A stretch of DNA of 64,000 bases from Glycine soja (lineage: Eukaryota > Streptophyta > Magnoliopsida > Fabales > Fabaceae), in the NCBI RefSeq assembly GCF_004193775.1, contig NC_041004.1, forward strand, positions 35,736,411-35,800,410. The letters run 5' to 3'. The translations under genes and the position numbers were made by a program. Shown piece after piece: positions 32,831 to 46,843 of the stretch. Positions within the stretch are counted from its first letter, which is position 1, and each line of letters begins with the position of its first letter. The notes under the pieces are model-generated. The model did not search any database. It saw nothing but the letters and a program-made list of their open reading frames with translations, and was not told the DNA's origin.

Positions 32831-34335
32831 AGCACAAGTTGTGCCGAAGACAATTACAAGTGTAAGGAAAGAAAAACACGTGTAATGACTCACACTTCAT
32901 AGTTAAGGATGGATCAAGTTATTATTGGTAATGGTAAAGTTATTACCTTTAATAACTCTGCGCACATATTAATTTCTATTAATTCAACAATTTAATATTT
33001 TGACATTGATTAAAAATTATACACATTAAAATTTTGATAAATTAGAGATTTGTAGTTATATAATCTTAAAGATAATATTTGCTTATACTTTTTTAAAAAG
33101 TATATTATATGTTATATTGAATTAATTTATTGATATATAAAAAATTTAAAAATTATTTAATTCATAGACTTTATTTATTTAATCAAATTTTAATATGTAC
33201 AAAAAATTATTTAAGAAATAATTTTATCAAGAGATTTTTTTTATCAAGAATAATTCTTTATAAGGAGTCGCTCTTAAACGAACTTAATTTTCTTTAAAAA
33301 TATAGATCTGATCTTATTTTTATTTCAAAATTGTAATCCAACTCAAATCATGGAGACGCGGCTGAAAAAAAACTCGGGTTAAATTCTATGTGCTACCTGT
33401 GACTAGACCGTTCCATAACGAGTTTGAATAAGTCATGGACACACTCTGAGATATTATTGTTAGTAAAAGATCTTAATTAGTAATTACAATGGGTTGGGAA
33501 AAAAGAATCTAATCCACCTCATAAATTGACACAACTCATGTGAGGTAAACTTGCAATCAAGCAGTGTAAGGGACTTGTGTCTAACTTACAAATCTGTCCA
33601 ACTCAATTTATATTTTTGTGTTGAATTATTGAGTTGGGTTTGTTTTTGTTTAATTAACACATCCAAATAAATTTAGATGGGGTTATGGGTTCTTGAGTTT
33701 TAAAGTCGATTAAATTCAATCCAGGCAGATTATATAATAAAAATAATAACTGATTAATTTTTTATGCCGTATGTGAGAGAATGTGAGTAATTAAAAGTAA
33801 AAATGTGAGTTGTAAAACAATTTTAATGATTTTACTGAATACTAAAATTTAAGTTATATAATGATGAAGCAATGAAGTAAAACTTGAGTTGTAAAATTGT
33901 TGTGTAAGTTTTATCTAATAGATAAAGATTAATTATAAAAAAAATTCTCAAATCAACCATATATAATCAAATCAATATAAAAAAGATAATAATATCATTT
34001 GGTTACAAATGTCAATATTTATCACCTTTAAAATAACAATAATATATTATAAAAGAAAAAGATATTAACAAGGGAGATAGATAAAATCAAATATTTTGTT
34101 TTAAAAAAGAAAAATTATAATTATTTCTAGGATGAAGACTATAAAATAAAAATAATATTCATAAAAAAATAGTACATATGTCTAAATAGAAAAAAATATA
34201 TTATTATTTTTTTAATAAATACTAAAAAAGAGAATAAAATATTTTGTCAAGAAATAAAATAAATAAATAAATAATAAATACTATAATTTCAATAATCAAA
34301 ATCATTAAATAAAATAATTAATTTAATATTAAAAT

Positions 34336-34340
<5 letters not shown>

Positions 34341-34381
<41 letters not shown>
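34341..34381. repeat. (AT)n microsatellite
   Basis: About 20 uninterrupted AT units directly left of the possible hAT terminus. Confidence 0.95.
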
Positions 34382-34388
<7 letters not shown>

Positions 34389-36053
34389 ATAGAATTAAAA
34401 AAATCAGGCCAAGGTCCCCCTCTAGGATATGTACGTCCGGCCCTGGTTGCTAACAAAAAGGTAAATACAATCTAACTCAATTAAATTTAATTATGATGAG
34501 TTAAAAAATTAGATTAAATTTAATTTATCTTAAGTCACTTACACCTCTGTTCTTTGGATTTTTATATCACATTTAGAAAATGCTCTCAAAGATATGGATG
34601 TTTATCACTCTCGATCAATCCAACGAATTAGATAATACAAATTATATTAATTAAATTGGTTCATTTTTTTTAATTCTGGTTGGAATCAAACCGAATCAAT
34701 TGAAAACCAATATTGATTGGTTTGGGTATCAAAATTATACTTTTCAAATCCAAACAAAACTAATAATATATCTATTATTTTTTTTATTGTTTTTAAGCTT
34801 AACTTACTATTATGTGTGTTTTGAATCTTTTCATAGCGTTTCACAAACTTTAAGTTGGCTAATTTGATTTATTTCCTTTTTCTTATTATAGATTGAGTTT
34901 TATGATTTAATCAATTAATGATTATGTGTTTTTTTTTTATAATTTATGCTATTGTTTGTTTAGTTGGTGTAAGTCGATTCACTAACATATGTATTTATAT
35001 TCTTTTATGACAATATTATTTGTCAAAATTTGGGGAAAAAATCATGTTATTTTTAATTTTTTTTCAAAACAGATTTACTTTTTATATTTTATTTGTTTGA
35101 TATTCCATGTTCCGACTTCAACCAACCGGTCCAATATTTAATTGGTTTGGTCTGAATTAGACAAAAAAAATATCTAAATCAAACCAAACTAATTAAAATT
35201 AATTGGTTTAAATTTTATTTTTCTCCAATTCCAAATTAAACCTACCTATAAATATCCCTACCTAGAGATGTAACATTGTAGTAAACTTAGTAAAGTTATA
35301 AATGACTTTTGCTATATCCTATCTACCTTTTTACTAAGTAGACTCCCATTTGTTTAATTTATTTATTTATTTATCATATATGCTACTTATACTCCTAACA
35401 GTGATATTATTATTATTATTATTATTATAATAGAATGTACAATATTTTCTTTTTAGCATTCTAAAATGTACTTTCCGAAAAGTTAAGAAAAAAATCTGAA
35501 AAAATTCAAGTAGAACATTGGACCATTAAAAACCTCATATAAAGGAAAAAATGTACAACAATGAAGCAATTGATTAAATAAAATATATAATTGATATTTG
35601 TCCTTCAACCAAAACAACTCTAAAAGGTGATTTACTACAAAAACTTGGACAAAAATAATATCCAGCCGTAGGTTGTTGCATTTTTTTTTCTTGGGTCAAT
35701 TCTATTTAAGTCAAGTAGAATAATTATGAGTGATAAGTTAGTTTTGAAATTTAATCTAGAGATAAAAATAAATTATTGCATATTAAGAAAGATAGATGGT
35801 TAAAAAGATATAATATATAAATAACACTTAAATATGTTTTTCATACTTATAATATAATTCATTTTAATTTTATTACCTAAAGCTTACTTTTTTATTTATT
35901 TTACTACCTGAAATTTTTGTATGTTTGATTTTAATATTTACCGTTAATCAAAATGTATTAAATGATAATGTAACAAATTAATAGTGACATATGATCAATT
36001 AAGTGGAAATGTGACAAGTTAACAAAGTACTAATCCATTGCAAAAGTTTATTA

Positions 36054-36110
36054 CTCCCTCCATCCCAAAATAATAGTTGTTTTAGATTATTTTGTGCAAA
36101 TAAAAAAAAA
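36054..36110. mobile_element. Orphan left end of mariner-type MITE
   Basis: TA followed by CTCCCTCCATCCCAAAATAA matches the typical terminus of plant mariner-like MITEs. No matching right end was found downstream, so the element is truncated or its end has decayed. Confidence 0.4.
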
Positions 36111-36771
36111 GCAAGAAATAAATGAATTAGAAAGTAATAATCATACAAAATTAACCAATCAATTTTGTCCTTATACTATAAAAAATATGTGAATTTAATC
36201 TCTACTCATTACACATTAACAACCAAAGGACCAAATAAGGACTAGATCCACCTATTTTTTAAAGTATAGGGACTAAAACCAAATTTGACTACAAACATAA
36301 GGAACAAAACAATTTTTTTTAAAATTCTTTTGGCAACAACTTCATCATGTCCATATTTTCAAAACTCATCTGGTTCCTAAATTTTAACTTATCCAAGCAT
36401 TATAGATACAAAATTTGTTGGAAGAGATAAAACTCGCTCCAATGATTTTTACGCCTTGAAAGGAACTAGATTCCAATCATGGTTAAGTATATTTTTTATA
36501 TAAAAAAGGGAACTAAATTATAATTTCTACCAAAAAATAAATTGTCCATTCACATTTTTTTGTAAAACTCTAATTGCTTTCTCAACTTTAAAAAAAAATG
36601 CTCTTTTTAGTGTTTCTCCATAAAATAAAAAAATTTAGATTGATTTTCGGGTTACTAAGATTTTTTTTTTCTTTTGCAAAGAGACTAAAACGAGAGTTCT
36701 TCAAAATCAAGAGATTGAAAAAGATAAATGTAAATTTTGGAGACTAAGAATTCCAAATTTAAGATATTAAA

Positions 36772-37715
36772 GGCTTAAATATGTTTTTCCTACATGAGAT
36801 ATATCTCTTTTTTAGGAAAAAAAATCCAATTTTTTTATTTTATTTTGCTACTTGATGCTTATAGTTTTTGGCTTTTGTACATGTTGAAGGTGTCTATCCG
36901 TTAAATTATGATGTGACAGACACAATGTCATGTCATTATCATGTCCGTTAATAATAAACTTTTGTTATTTGTTGTTGATAGTGTTGACTTGGGTGATGCT
37001 AACTTCATATATGAGATTATTAGTTGAAGGAACAAATTTGTCTTATGTTTGACAACACCACATAAGGAACAACACCAGATAGTACTCATGTTAGTATTGT
37101 ATGTACTCATGAATCCATTTTTTTTTATCATGAATGTTATACACTCGAAGACATTTGAGATTTCATTTTCTTATCTTTTTGGGACTTCACGCAGACCAAT
37201 GCAACTTCACCAACATTTAGTGCCACTTCGAAAAGGTCATCGTGCTCAACCTCGACGACCCTATGGTAGGTTCCCCTGGTTTCACTGACAGCCTCAACCC
37301 CCTATTGGCAAGATATCTACGCTCGTCGAGTTCACCACTTTTCCTTATTGGTCCTCTCCCTGATTAATCCTCCTCTAGTTTGAAGAACCTCACATTTCTC
37401 GGTGTCAACTGCAACTCCATCTTTATCTCCATCTCCGGCAAATTAACTTCATATTTGAAGTTAGTGTCGGCTTAGCTGACGCTAACAACAATAATAAAAA
37501 TAAGAAAAAACTGTTATTAACTTACATGACAATGATGTGATAGTGATGATATAGTATTATGTTTGTCACATCATCACTTAACGAATAAACACTAACGATA
37601 GGTACCAAAGTAAAAAAACTCCAAAAACATTTTGAGTAGCAAAATCAATTTTTTTTGGATAAGTAGTAATCTAAAAGGGTCCAAAGTCAAAAAAAAAAAC
37701 ATTTGTGCTTGACGA
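36772..37715. mobile_element. TIR element with captured LRR gene fragment
   Basis: The arms are inverted over about 200 bp: the left starts GGCTTAAATATGTTTTTCCT and both arms contain TTTTGCTACT, a GTTTTTGG-like stretch, CCGTTAA/CGTTAAG and (G/C)ATGATGTGACA in matching order. The middle (about 37190-37460) is GC-richer and encodes the broken LRR piece. No matching 9-bp flank was found, so the exact ends are uncertain. Gene capture between long terminal repeats is the Pack-MULE pattern. Confidence 0.55.
37201..37452 (+). pseudogene. LRR protein gene fragment
   Basis: One plus-strand frame reads CNFTNI, a stop, then CHFEKVIVLNLDDPMVGSPG, LNPLLARYLRSS, SPLFLIGPLPD, a stop, and SSSSLKNLTFLGVNCNSIFI with SISGKL. 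The spacing of VIVLNL, LIGPLP and LKNLTFLGVN fits an LRR N-terminal cap followed by plant-type leucine-rich repeats. Two in-frame stops, and no start or downstream kinase or membrane segment, mark it as a captured fragment. The parent gene cannot be named from this. Confidence 0.55.
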
Positions 37716-37739
37716 GATGTATTATTTTTAATGAAATTT

Positions 37740-38499
37740 TGAACATATTTTTTTTTATGAAATATATTTTAATATAAAAGGGTCCCTATTTTTTTATCTC
37801 GTCATGAGCCCACAAAATATCAATCATGTATCCATTGTCTGCCATTAATATTATAAAACTATAATTAAATAAAAAAAATATAATTAATATTATATTAAAA
37901 ATTTAAAATAATAACTATTTTGAAACAATATTTTGTTTTCTTATACAATTATAATGAGAAAAAACGAGTAACAAGAAGCCGAACAAAGAGGTTCGACCGG
38001 GACACCTTTATGATAATAAAGGACCACTACTGCGCAAGGAATCTTCCAGTAATGGTATAAGTGTCCATATGTTACAGTGTACTAGAGATAGAATTGGGTG
38101 ATAAGGATTCTATATACTGTACTGAGGATGAGGCAGATCTTCAACCATGTATCTCTTTTTCTCAAAGATTCTTTGAATGGAGTAATTTTAAGCCAATGAT
38201 CACGGCTAACCTCCATTGCCTATCTTTGTGGTTCGGATCCAGATCGAATGACCATGATTGATGCAACTTGACAGTGAGACTACATATATAAACCTAAAAA
38301 TGTTTTAAACCCTCTAGAAAGCGCATAATTTACCTTAATAAATTAACCAATATCTTTATCAATTTTGGACGTACGTCAATAGAATTCATATCTTGATCAG
38401 AAGTGTTATGAAATTGGTGTGATACGACCGATTTTCTAATTGGTCTAGGAGAGTCAATGATTTGGTGGGTTTTTAAGTCAACCGGCATATTATTGATTT

Positions 38500-38553
<54 letters not shown>

Positions 38554-39186
38554 GTACTTATAATTTCATTTTTTTCTTGTTTTCACTCCATGGTATTTTA
38601 TATTGTCTAATTTAATCTTTATATTTTATTAAAAATGTGTTTTTAATCTCTCTGAACATATTTTTCACATACGATGTTAATTTTATTTATTAGAAATGAT
38701 TGTGTGGATTTCTTGTTTTAAAATTAATTACAATGGCACAATTTTTTTAAAGAAGTTATTAAAATGTTTTTCACAAACACACTGAATTTTAATTTTCAAT
38801 TATTTCATTCCTGTCTTTGTTTTCATCTTCATTATTTAACAATTTGTATTGTAGATCTATAAGTTTTATAGTTCCTCATTTATATCTATACATAAGAGTT
38901 GTCATTCAAAATGCACTTGTTCTTCAAAACCAAGACAAAGGAAATGTGCATGTTCTAACATCCTCTATCCCACACATTTAGCTACTAATAATTAAAAAAA
39001 TAAGAATGCAGAATTAATTAAAAATTTTAACACACATTTAAATAAAAGCATTTTAAAGGATAAAAGGACTCACATTCACTCTTCTAACATCATAATAGAA
39101 CTTGTCCAAATAAATAATAAAATAATCTCGGCTCAAAACAAGGTAGTCCAAGACTTCATGCAATTAATATAGAAACTTATACCTCA
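37740..39186. other. Intergenic DNA
   Basis: No gene supported. An (AT)n microsatellite lies at 38504-38551. A 66-codon frame at 38061-38261 (ELGDKDSIYCTEDEADLQPC) has a protein-like composition but no recognisable family, and its neighbourhood shows no exon structure. Confidence 0.45.
38504..38551. repeat. (AT)n microsatellite
   Basis: About 24 uninterrupted AT units. Confidence 0.95.
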
Positions 39187-41790
39187 ATGTCACATCCTAT
39201 CAGAGCATTGTGTTCCAGCGTCCTCTAACACGAGGTTCTCCATAGTCATTCACTTAATTATCTGCTCCCACGAACACAAAGTTTAAGGTCATCACAGGAT
39301 CCAAACACAAATAGCACACAAGGAGTGACTTATCACATTCCTAACTAATAGAGAGAAACATGACAACATAGATATATATATCATATAAATGAGATACAAC
39401 TTACTTAAACATAGTTCACGTCATTTCACCACTTTGTCGCGTAACATCACATCACAACACAACACGTCTCATTCATTTTTACACCATTCACGTACTTAAG
39501 GATCAAAATACAATATCACTAAATCAATCAGTACACAAGCGTTATGCAAAAAATACACTAAGACTCAATCTTATATGCAATGTGATACCATGTCAGTGAA
39601 AAACCTCATCGGGCGCCTAGGAGTACATGACAAGACAAACCACACATTAGTAAGTCAGGTCACTCTCACTAGGTAAAATCATAAGGTGACCAGTCAAGGT
39701 CGCGTTGTTTTGCGAGAATGTTTCAGCCATGTGAGATCGACAGGCTTAAAGGAGTACTCAAATCGGGTGTATTTATTCCCAAGGCCTACACTCCGAAGAG
39801 TCCGTTAAGGCCTTTCCCTCCTGATTCAGGTTCAACCCAGAAAATATTTTAGCACACATACTCTATCTATGAACTGTACAAAACACACGACTTCTCAATT
39901 GTTCTCAAAATAATTTTATCTCGTTGCGCTTGTGATTAAACTCGTTGGGTCCCCACAGTGGTTCTCACACAATACTCGTCGCGCATTAACTCATCTCCCT
40001 TAAAGTGTCTTACAATCGTGTGATTGTGTAGTTCATAGCTTACAACTTAATGCATACAACATCTCAATGCACATATATATTACAAGTCAATACATACTCA
40101 ATTTATCACATACACTCGGTCTCAATCACAATGGTATAATCTCAAAGTAGCATGTTTCACACCTCATGAATCATATACACTTTACATATGAATTATGCAA
40201 TATACACAACTACTCAATTGTTTTCAAAATTATTTTAACTCGTCGCGCCTCAAAGTTATTTAACTCGTTGGGTTCCCACAGTGGATCCCATCACAATACT
40301 CGTTGCGCAAAAACTCGTCGCCCTTAAAGGGTCTTACAATTATATGATTGCACAGTTCATAGCTCACAACTCAATACATACAACATCTTAATACACATGT
40401 ATCTCACCATTCATCAAAGGTTCAATTTGTCACTTACTCACAATTTGAATCACCATTTCATAATCTCAATATAACAATTTATACAAAAATGTTTCTCACA
40501 ACATGGGGAGTAAAACATCTCAAACAATTTCACACAATCATATTAAAATCAATGAATCAAAATCATAGGTCAAAAATACGAAAACACCAAGAACACTCCA
40601 TTTTATCAACCAATTCGCATCAGTACATCAATTGGTCCGTCAAACACAACAATATTGTATTTATAATTGTAAAGGAAAATTATAATTCAATAAACGTCCC
40701 AAAATAAACCCTAATTTAATCCTCTAAGGATCCCTACACATGTTCATTCTAACTCCCAATTACAATAAACTCATCCCTTACCTCTAAGAGGGCTCACATG
40801 TGTATTCTGGTAGTGATAGAGGCATCTTTAGCGATTTCCTGAGATTCCTCAAGCTTTTCCCTTGGTTGCTCTATTAGGATTTTCAAGCGTTAGAGAGGAG
40901 TAGAGATTGAAGCCTTCATTTTATTGTCTGCATGCGATGAGTATTTCTCCATCCCAAGACATTAATTTGAAAATCTCAATGGTGAATATGTGCGGAAATG
41001 AATTTCAAATTAGATATCCAAATTTTACAAAGATCCAACAGTTAATGAGTTCGGGATCATAGTTTGACTATAACATGTTTGGGTATATGCGGGGAAAAAG
41101 AAAGCTACAATGCGAAGGGCATTTCTCTTACTTCATATATTATTTCACAAATTCCAATGGTGAGAATGTTCAAAAATGAGTTCCAAACCTGATGCTCAAA
41201 TTTCATACGGTCCAACGGTTAACGAGTTTGGGATCGTAGTTTTACTAGAACAAGTTTGGGTATATGTGGGAAAAAAGAAAGCGACAATACGAAGGATATT
41301 TCTCTCACCTCAGACATTTTTCCGCAAATTCCAACGGTGAGAATGTTTGAAAATGAGTTCCAAACCTAATGCCCAAATTTCACGACGATCCAACGGTTAA
41401 CAAGTCCAGGATTGTCATTTTAATGAAATAGGTTTGAGTGTATGCGAAAAGAAATTAAAAAAGGAGAAAGACAAAAAGAAATTTGAGAAGAAGAAAAAGT
41501 ATAAAGATGTATTGTCAGTTTAAAAACTGGCCTAATGTATCTCTATTTATAGATAGGGTACTCTCAGTCTATTATTTACTTTATTTATTTGTTTTATAAA
41601 AAAAACTCTATTTTATTTCCTATCAAATGAATAAAATATTTTTTTCTTTCAAATTATTATTTTAATTAATAAATTTATTTCTCCTTATTTATTTAATTAT
41701 AAAAATATCATCATTTTTCTAAAACTCTATTTATTTTTAAATAAAAAAACCGTTTTTAATTTATTTTACGAAAAATGAGATACTACATGT
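39187..41790 (-). mobile_element. LTR-like retroelement sequence with internal repeats
   Basis: Non-coding, moderately GC-rich block that resembles a long LTR read on the minus strand. It would begin TGTAGTATCTCATTTTTCGT, has a TATAAATAGAG promoter box at about 41536-41552, and would end GGATGTGACA. Two internal repeats occur: a segment of about 320 bp with CTCGTTGGGT.CCCACAGTGG (about 39890 and 40212), and a segment of about 175 bp in three copies with CCAACGGTTAA and TTTGGGTATATG (about 40960, 41140 and 41325). No 5-bp target duplication and no coding region were found, so it may be a solo or truncated LTR. The same block looks familiar from soybean genomic DNA, but the family was not determined. 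Confidence 0.45.
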
Positions 41791-41799
41791 GAGAAAAAA

Positions 41800-44700
41800 T
41801 TATTGTCGTTGAAAATGAGAATCAACCGTAATCCATTCTCTAAGAACTAACACTGTTTGTAAAAAAAAATATGTGCAGATGGACAAAAAATACATTTTTA
41901 ATAAAATATATTTTAAATAAAATATAGAGACTAAATTAGACAATATAAAACTTCAGGGTTAAAACAAAAAAAAAAGAAATAAATATAAACACTAAAAACA
42001 TATTTATCCTCAATTTTTTTAAATAAATAAGTTAAGTAAAAAAAAATTGACGTTACGATTTTTCTTAAAAAATAATATATATTAATTCATGTGAAACAAT
42101 ATCCATGTTGAATTAATAATCAGTTTAGATTTATACTAACATTTTAACTCATGCAAATGCATGGGTAAATATTTTTATAAAATTATTTAATTATTTAAAT
42201 TAAAATAACTTTATTATATTCTTTCATCGAATCAAAGAAATATAAAAATATTATTTAATTTAACTGAAAATTGAGAATGAAAGAATTATCATAATAAGGA
42301 TATATAATTAATATAATTTAATAGTATAATCATGTTAATAATAATTTAAATTTGTAGAAAACATAAAATCTCATTTTTGTAAAATGTGTATGAAGATTTC
42401 TATGTAACTTAAAAAGAAAAGAAAAATGAATTAATTGAGAGAATTTTTTTAAAAAAATGTTTTTTTTAACAAATATTCAAATTTATTAGGGAAATTTACG
42501 GCTAAGGATAATCCACATACCTGAAGTCACCAAAACTAACCCAATCATTTTAGGTTAAGTTTATTGAGTGTTTAGGTTGAACGCGACTTAACCCAAATTA
42601 TTGCATATATCATATTTGTTTTACAATTAGCTTGAGCTTGATAAACACTTTATTATCTTTGACAATAGTTGATATCATGATTGAGAATTAATACAGATAT
42701 ACCTTAGGGTTAGTAAAGTTTAGCATTTGATAATAAAAATATTAACTTTTAAAAAAATTTAAAATAACTTTAAATGTTCAAATTCGATTGACCCAATTCA
42801 AATTAACATATTTGTACTCGGAGTTAGATTGAGTTGAATTTGCCAATAAAATCACATAAATCCAACTCCACTCAACTTGTACAATTTTTATTAGGATGGA
42901 TAATGAATTACAACAATTCAAATGAAAGCTCTAAAATTTAGTTGGTTAACACCTCTAAAATTTATAATGTGAAAACAACATATTAGATTAAAAGAATATT
43001 AAACTTAAACCAAAACTAAGAGTATGTTTATGAATGAGTTAACTCCAACGCAATGGACATTCAAATGAAAGCTTTCCTCATGTTGCTTTTACGTTTTTGT
43101 CTTGAAAAGTCCAATTTTTCCATTAAATGCGGATTGAACGTGTTTCTAAACACACTTTAAGCCTTCTTTTTCTGGAGGGGATTTAAAATTTAGTACCATA
43201 AATTACAACAATTCATGCACATATTATTCAATCAAGTTTACTTCCTTAATACCAAAACTGAACCTTATGTGCGCCTCTTATATATATGAGAAGTATACAT
43301 CAATTACATTTTTAGTTATACAAAATATCAAAATATTTCCCAAAATTTACACCAAAAAGTCTTGGACACATAAATGTCTTATCCTTTTCAACGGGTAACC
43401 ATCCTTATCATTACAGCATCGAAAAGATTTTCTAAAGAATTATGAGCTATATAAAGTTAAAGTACAAATTTCCTATATAAACCATTATTGAAGGAAATTT
43501 CTAAATATTGAGCATCAATTTTAGGTTCTTCCGGCGAATATACTACACTGAGGCCCTAAGCCTACTTGCAAGATGTTGGAAACCAAAACAATTCCATAGG
43601 GCGGGGGGAGTCTAAACCAAATTGATACCTGTAGACTTAGCATCGCTACACCGACCCCTTAAATATATGGTGCTTTTCTATGCTTTTAGTGTTATTCCAA
43701 ATTTCCTCACAAAAAAATAAAAATAAAGTGTTATTCCAAATTCCAAAATTCAAACTGACATTTTAGCCTTTCACTATATAATTCTGTCATTTTAATTCTT
43801 GTTTGGAATCAACGTATATATACATTTATTTAAATAGTAATAAACCTAAATGAAGTATGCTCAAGATTGTGGTGTAGAACGTTACTAATCACATTCATTG
43901 CACGTAGGACACTGAATGGTTTGTGGTGTAGAGTGATTGTGATTTTTCAATTTTCTCGGCACCAAGTCTCTGTAGTCTGTGCTTGAGAATCAACAAATGA
44001 AGAAGTGATGATTATAATTTTTTTAAAGAGTATTCCGATACAAGAAATTGAAAAGCAGTAATCACTACTACAGGGAAAAGAATGGTATGGTATCTTGTAA
44101 TTGCTTAAAAGAAACAGAGAAAATATGTGGAGTATAAGACTGGTAAAAGAAATTGCAAAAGCTGGTTGTAAAAATAAATTAAAGCAACAATTGCTTTGTA
44201 AAATTTGGGAGAAGGATTAGCAGTAATTAATTAAATTTAGCAGAATAGTGCCGGTTACTACAGTTCAAAACTTGTATAATTTTCAATTTACTCTCTGACT
44301 TTACAAAATAGCATTCACTTTATTTTTTTTAAAATGAAGTAGAGAAAACTAAAATAAATTATTTTACAAAGTTATGAAGAAAAGTAGGGATTTTGTAAAG
44401 CTAAGGATTAGAGTGACCAACACTTATACAATATATCATGAACTAAAACTTATGATTATCGTTCTGTATCATGGCATACTCAAATTAGCCTTTCAAGAAC
44501 AAGGTTCTGGTTTGGTCATCTTGACATGAAGAGTTTATAACAATTTTTAGAAACTAGGCTGATGATGGTATCTGTCACCTTATTTGTCTTTCTCTTACCC
44601 AAGATCAACCATATATGAGTTAAAAAGATATGATACATGTTCTTTACTTAACAAGTATAAAAGCCAAACAAATGAAAAAGGCCAGCTAGGCTCAACCCAC

Positions 44701-46020
44701 GTGCTAATCCAGAAGAGGGTAAAACTCCAAAGTGTTCCTGCTTTGATGAGGCTTCACAGAACTTATTAGAAGCAAAAGATAATTATCCCTACACTACAAA
44801 TTGCTCTTAATTAGTTCTGCTTCATTCCAATGGCCTAAGCCCTAAGGTAACAGCAAAAGACAAAGCAAAATATCATGGGAGATATTTTATATATAATAGT
44901 ATATGGCAGTGGTGCATTTGTTGGCACTTGATGTGGTGATGTAATCCACGAAACTATTTTTGACATAAGAACAATGGAAGGATAATAAAATATTATTATT
45001 TATTACCGTACCAAATATGGCTTCCTCTTTAATTTCATCCTCATATACAGGTTCCTATTAATGTTGTAATGATTTGAATTATTTGACCACTTGCATGTTA
45101 CATGATTTTCAGACTACTTATAATGAACGTTGCATATAATGATATGCTTATCTGTTTCCTACATGGCCATGACCATGCTCCAAGGTTATTCCTCTTACGT
45201 AATCACAAGACACAATGCTTAAGCTAGTTACAACTTATGTAGTTGCTATGAAAAACATATTCACTTGCTTAGGTAACCTTTTTATTTATTTACATGGTAT
45301 TTTTTTTAGTGCATCTAACTAAAATCAAATTAATGGGTAAGAATCAAAGAAATATATCTTAGTCATAAACCATGAATGAAGTAAAGGGGAAAAGGGGCCC
45401 AACAGTAGTCAGTAACCTATTGAATAACCTTTCCTCGGAGTAAAAAAGAAAGAAAAACAAGAACAATAATTGTACGAACACAAGTGGCCAAGCAGGAGTG
45501 TTGGAATGTTGTTCAGGACAAAGTACAGATACAAGATTACCACCAAGCAACATGAAAACACAAGAGCTTTTAATTTTCATATGCAATCGAACTGTTTTGA
45601 ACATGATATATTGTGGTTGTTTGTGTGTGTGGCATGCGTGGAAGTTTTTGCACCGATTAATTATCATGCACAGACTTACATAGTCCTCACATACTCACAT
45701 GCAAGCCGTTGGATAACACTTGGTCCCACTTTTAACTTTTTTTCTTCTTCTTTAAGTGGTCCATATTATGCACATATCTGACATAGTTTGTTTCGCTTTT
45801 GTACCTGCTTTGGATTCAGTGGATTTGAGCCTGGACCCACCAAAGACCCTGCAAGTAAAAGAATAAAATAAAGATAGGCATTAGCTGACCTATCAGATAG
45901 AGTGTTGTTCTGCATACGTTCTTATGTTTTGAACCACAATCCATGTTTGTGTCTATTTGCTAAACTAGTAGTATTAATTACAATATCTACCAAAGTATAG
46001 TTTACGGATTTTACATATTG
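41800..46020. other. Gene-poor AT-rich DNA
   Basis: No gene supported on either strand. Open frames near 44584, 45359 and 45470 are short, overlap on opposite strands and show no family pattern. No clear transposon termini were seen. Confidence 0.5.
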
Positions 46021-46027
46021 GTTATAA

Positions 46028-46330
46028 AGTCTGGTTTGGAAGAGCTTATATCCAATTCATTTGGACTGATTTTATGTCATAAGTAAGTTTACTAAAGAAA
46101 AATTATACTTGGACACTTAATATGTCAATTAATACCTACTAAGAGAGAGATAAAAGTGAGAAAAGTATATGTATTCTGATATAATATGTCCGTAAGTTGT
46201 TTTGGGCTTATTTCAATAAGCTTTCCTAGATAACTTATAAAACAGCTTATAACTTGTATAAAAATAGTTTAACCCTATTTCTACTTATTCTGTAAGGCTT
46301 TAATTAAGTTGTTTATCCAAGCGGCCCTAA
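46028..46330. mobile_element. Possible MITE upstream of RADIALIS-like gene
   Basis: The right end complement, TAGGGCCGCTTGGATAAACA, is the familiar hAT-type MITE terminus. The left end, GTCTGGTTTGGAAGAGCTTA, is a weaker partner. It ends about 310 bp upstream of the TATA box of the RADIALIS-like gene. No target duplication was confirmed. Confidence 0.4.
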
Positions 46331-46641
46331 ATTTACAAGCTTCAAACTTAAAGAAAAATAAAATGTTCACTCATATGATGTGTATAAAATACAAGTAGGG
46401 GAAGGGTAAGAGGAGAACACAAAAAAAATGTTTTAAAAAGCTCTTGGTTAGTCCTATCAAAACATCCACTCGTTTTTGCTGTATTAAGATACTGATTCTC
46501 AAACATCGCTGCTGCCCAATTTCTTGGGCCTTCTGAATTCCATGGTTCCTAGGAAGACAAATCATAATAATTCTATTTCATTTTGGCAAGATTTTGATGC
46601 CAACTGGCACTACCCCACCTAATACACCTTCCATTTGTGCT

Positions 46642-46648
46642 TATAAAA
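46642..46648 (+). promoter_or_regulatory. TATA box of RADIALIS-like gene
   Basis: TATAAAA lies about 200 bp upstream of the ATG, with GC-richer flanks, suggesting transcription from about 46675 and a leader of about 170 bases. Confidence 0.65.
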
Positions 46649-46843
46649 GGAGCAGGCAATGCTACCTCCCAACACATCAACTCTTCCTTGAGTCTGATCA
46701 CTATATACACACTACTCTTCAGCCTTTTCATATTTCATAACACCCCTTTGCTACCAAACCAATTCAGTGATCTTTTTGCTTTGCTCTTTCCTGAGTTTGA
46801 AAACCTTAGAACCATTTCAGTACACAACACTTTCTGTTCCTTA

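Larger units (their letters stand above)
31280..36050. other. Gene-poor AT-rich DNA
   Basis: No gene supported. Microsatellites (AT)n lie at 32462-32512, 32799-32828 and 34341-34381. A possible orphan hAT right end, ACGTCCGGCCCTG, lies at about 34428-34443; its left partner was not found. Simple and low-complexity sequence predominates. Confidence 0.5.
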
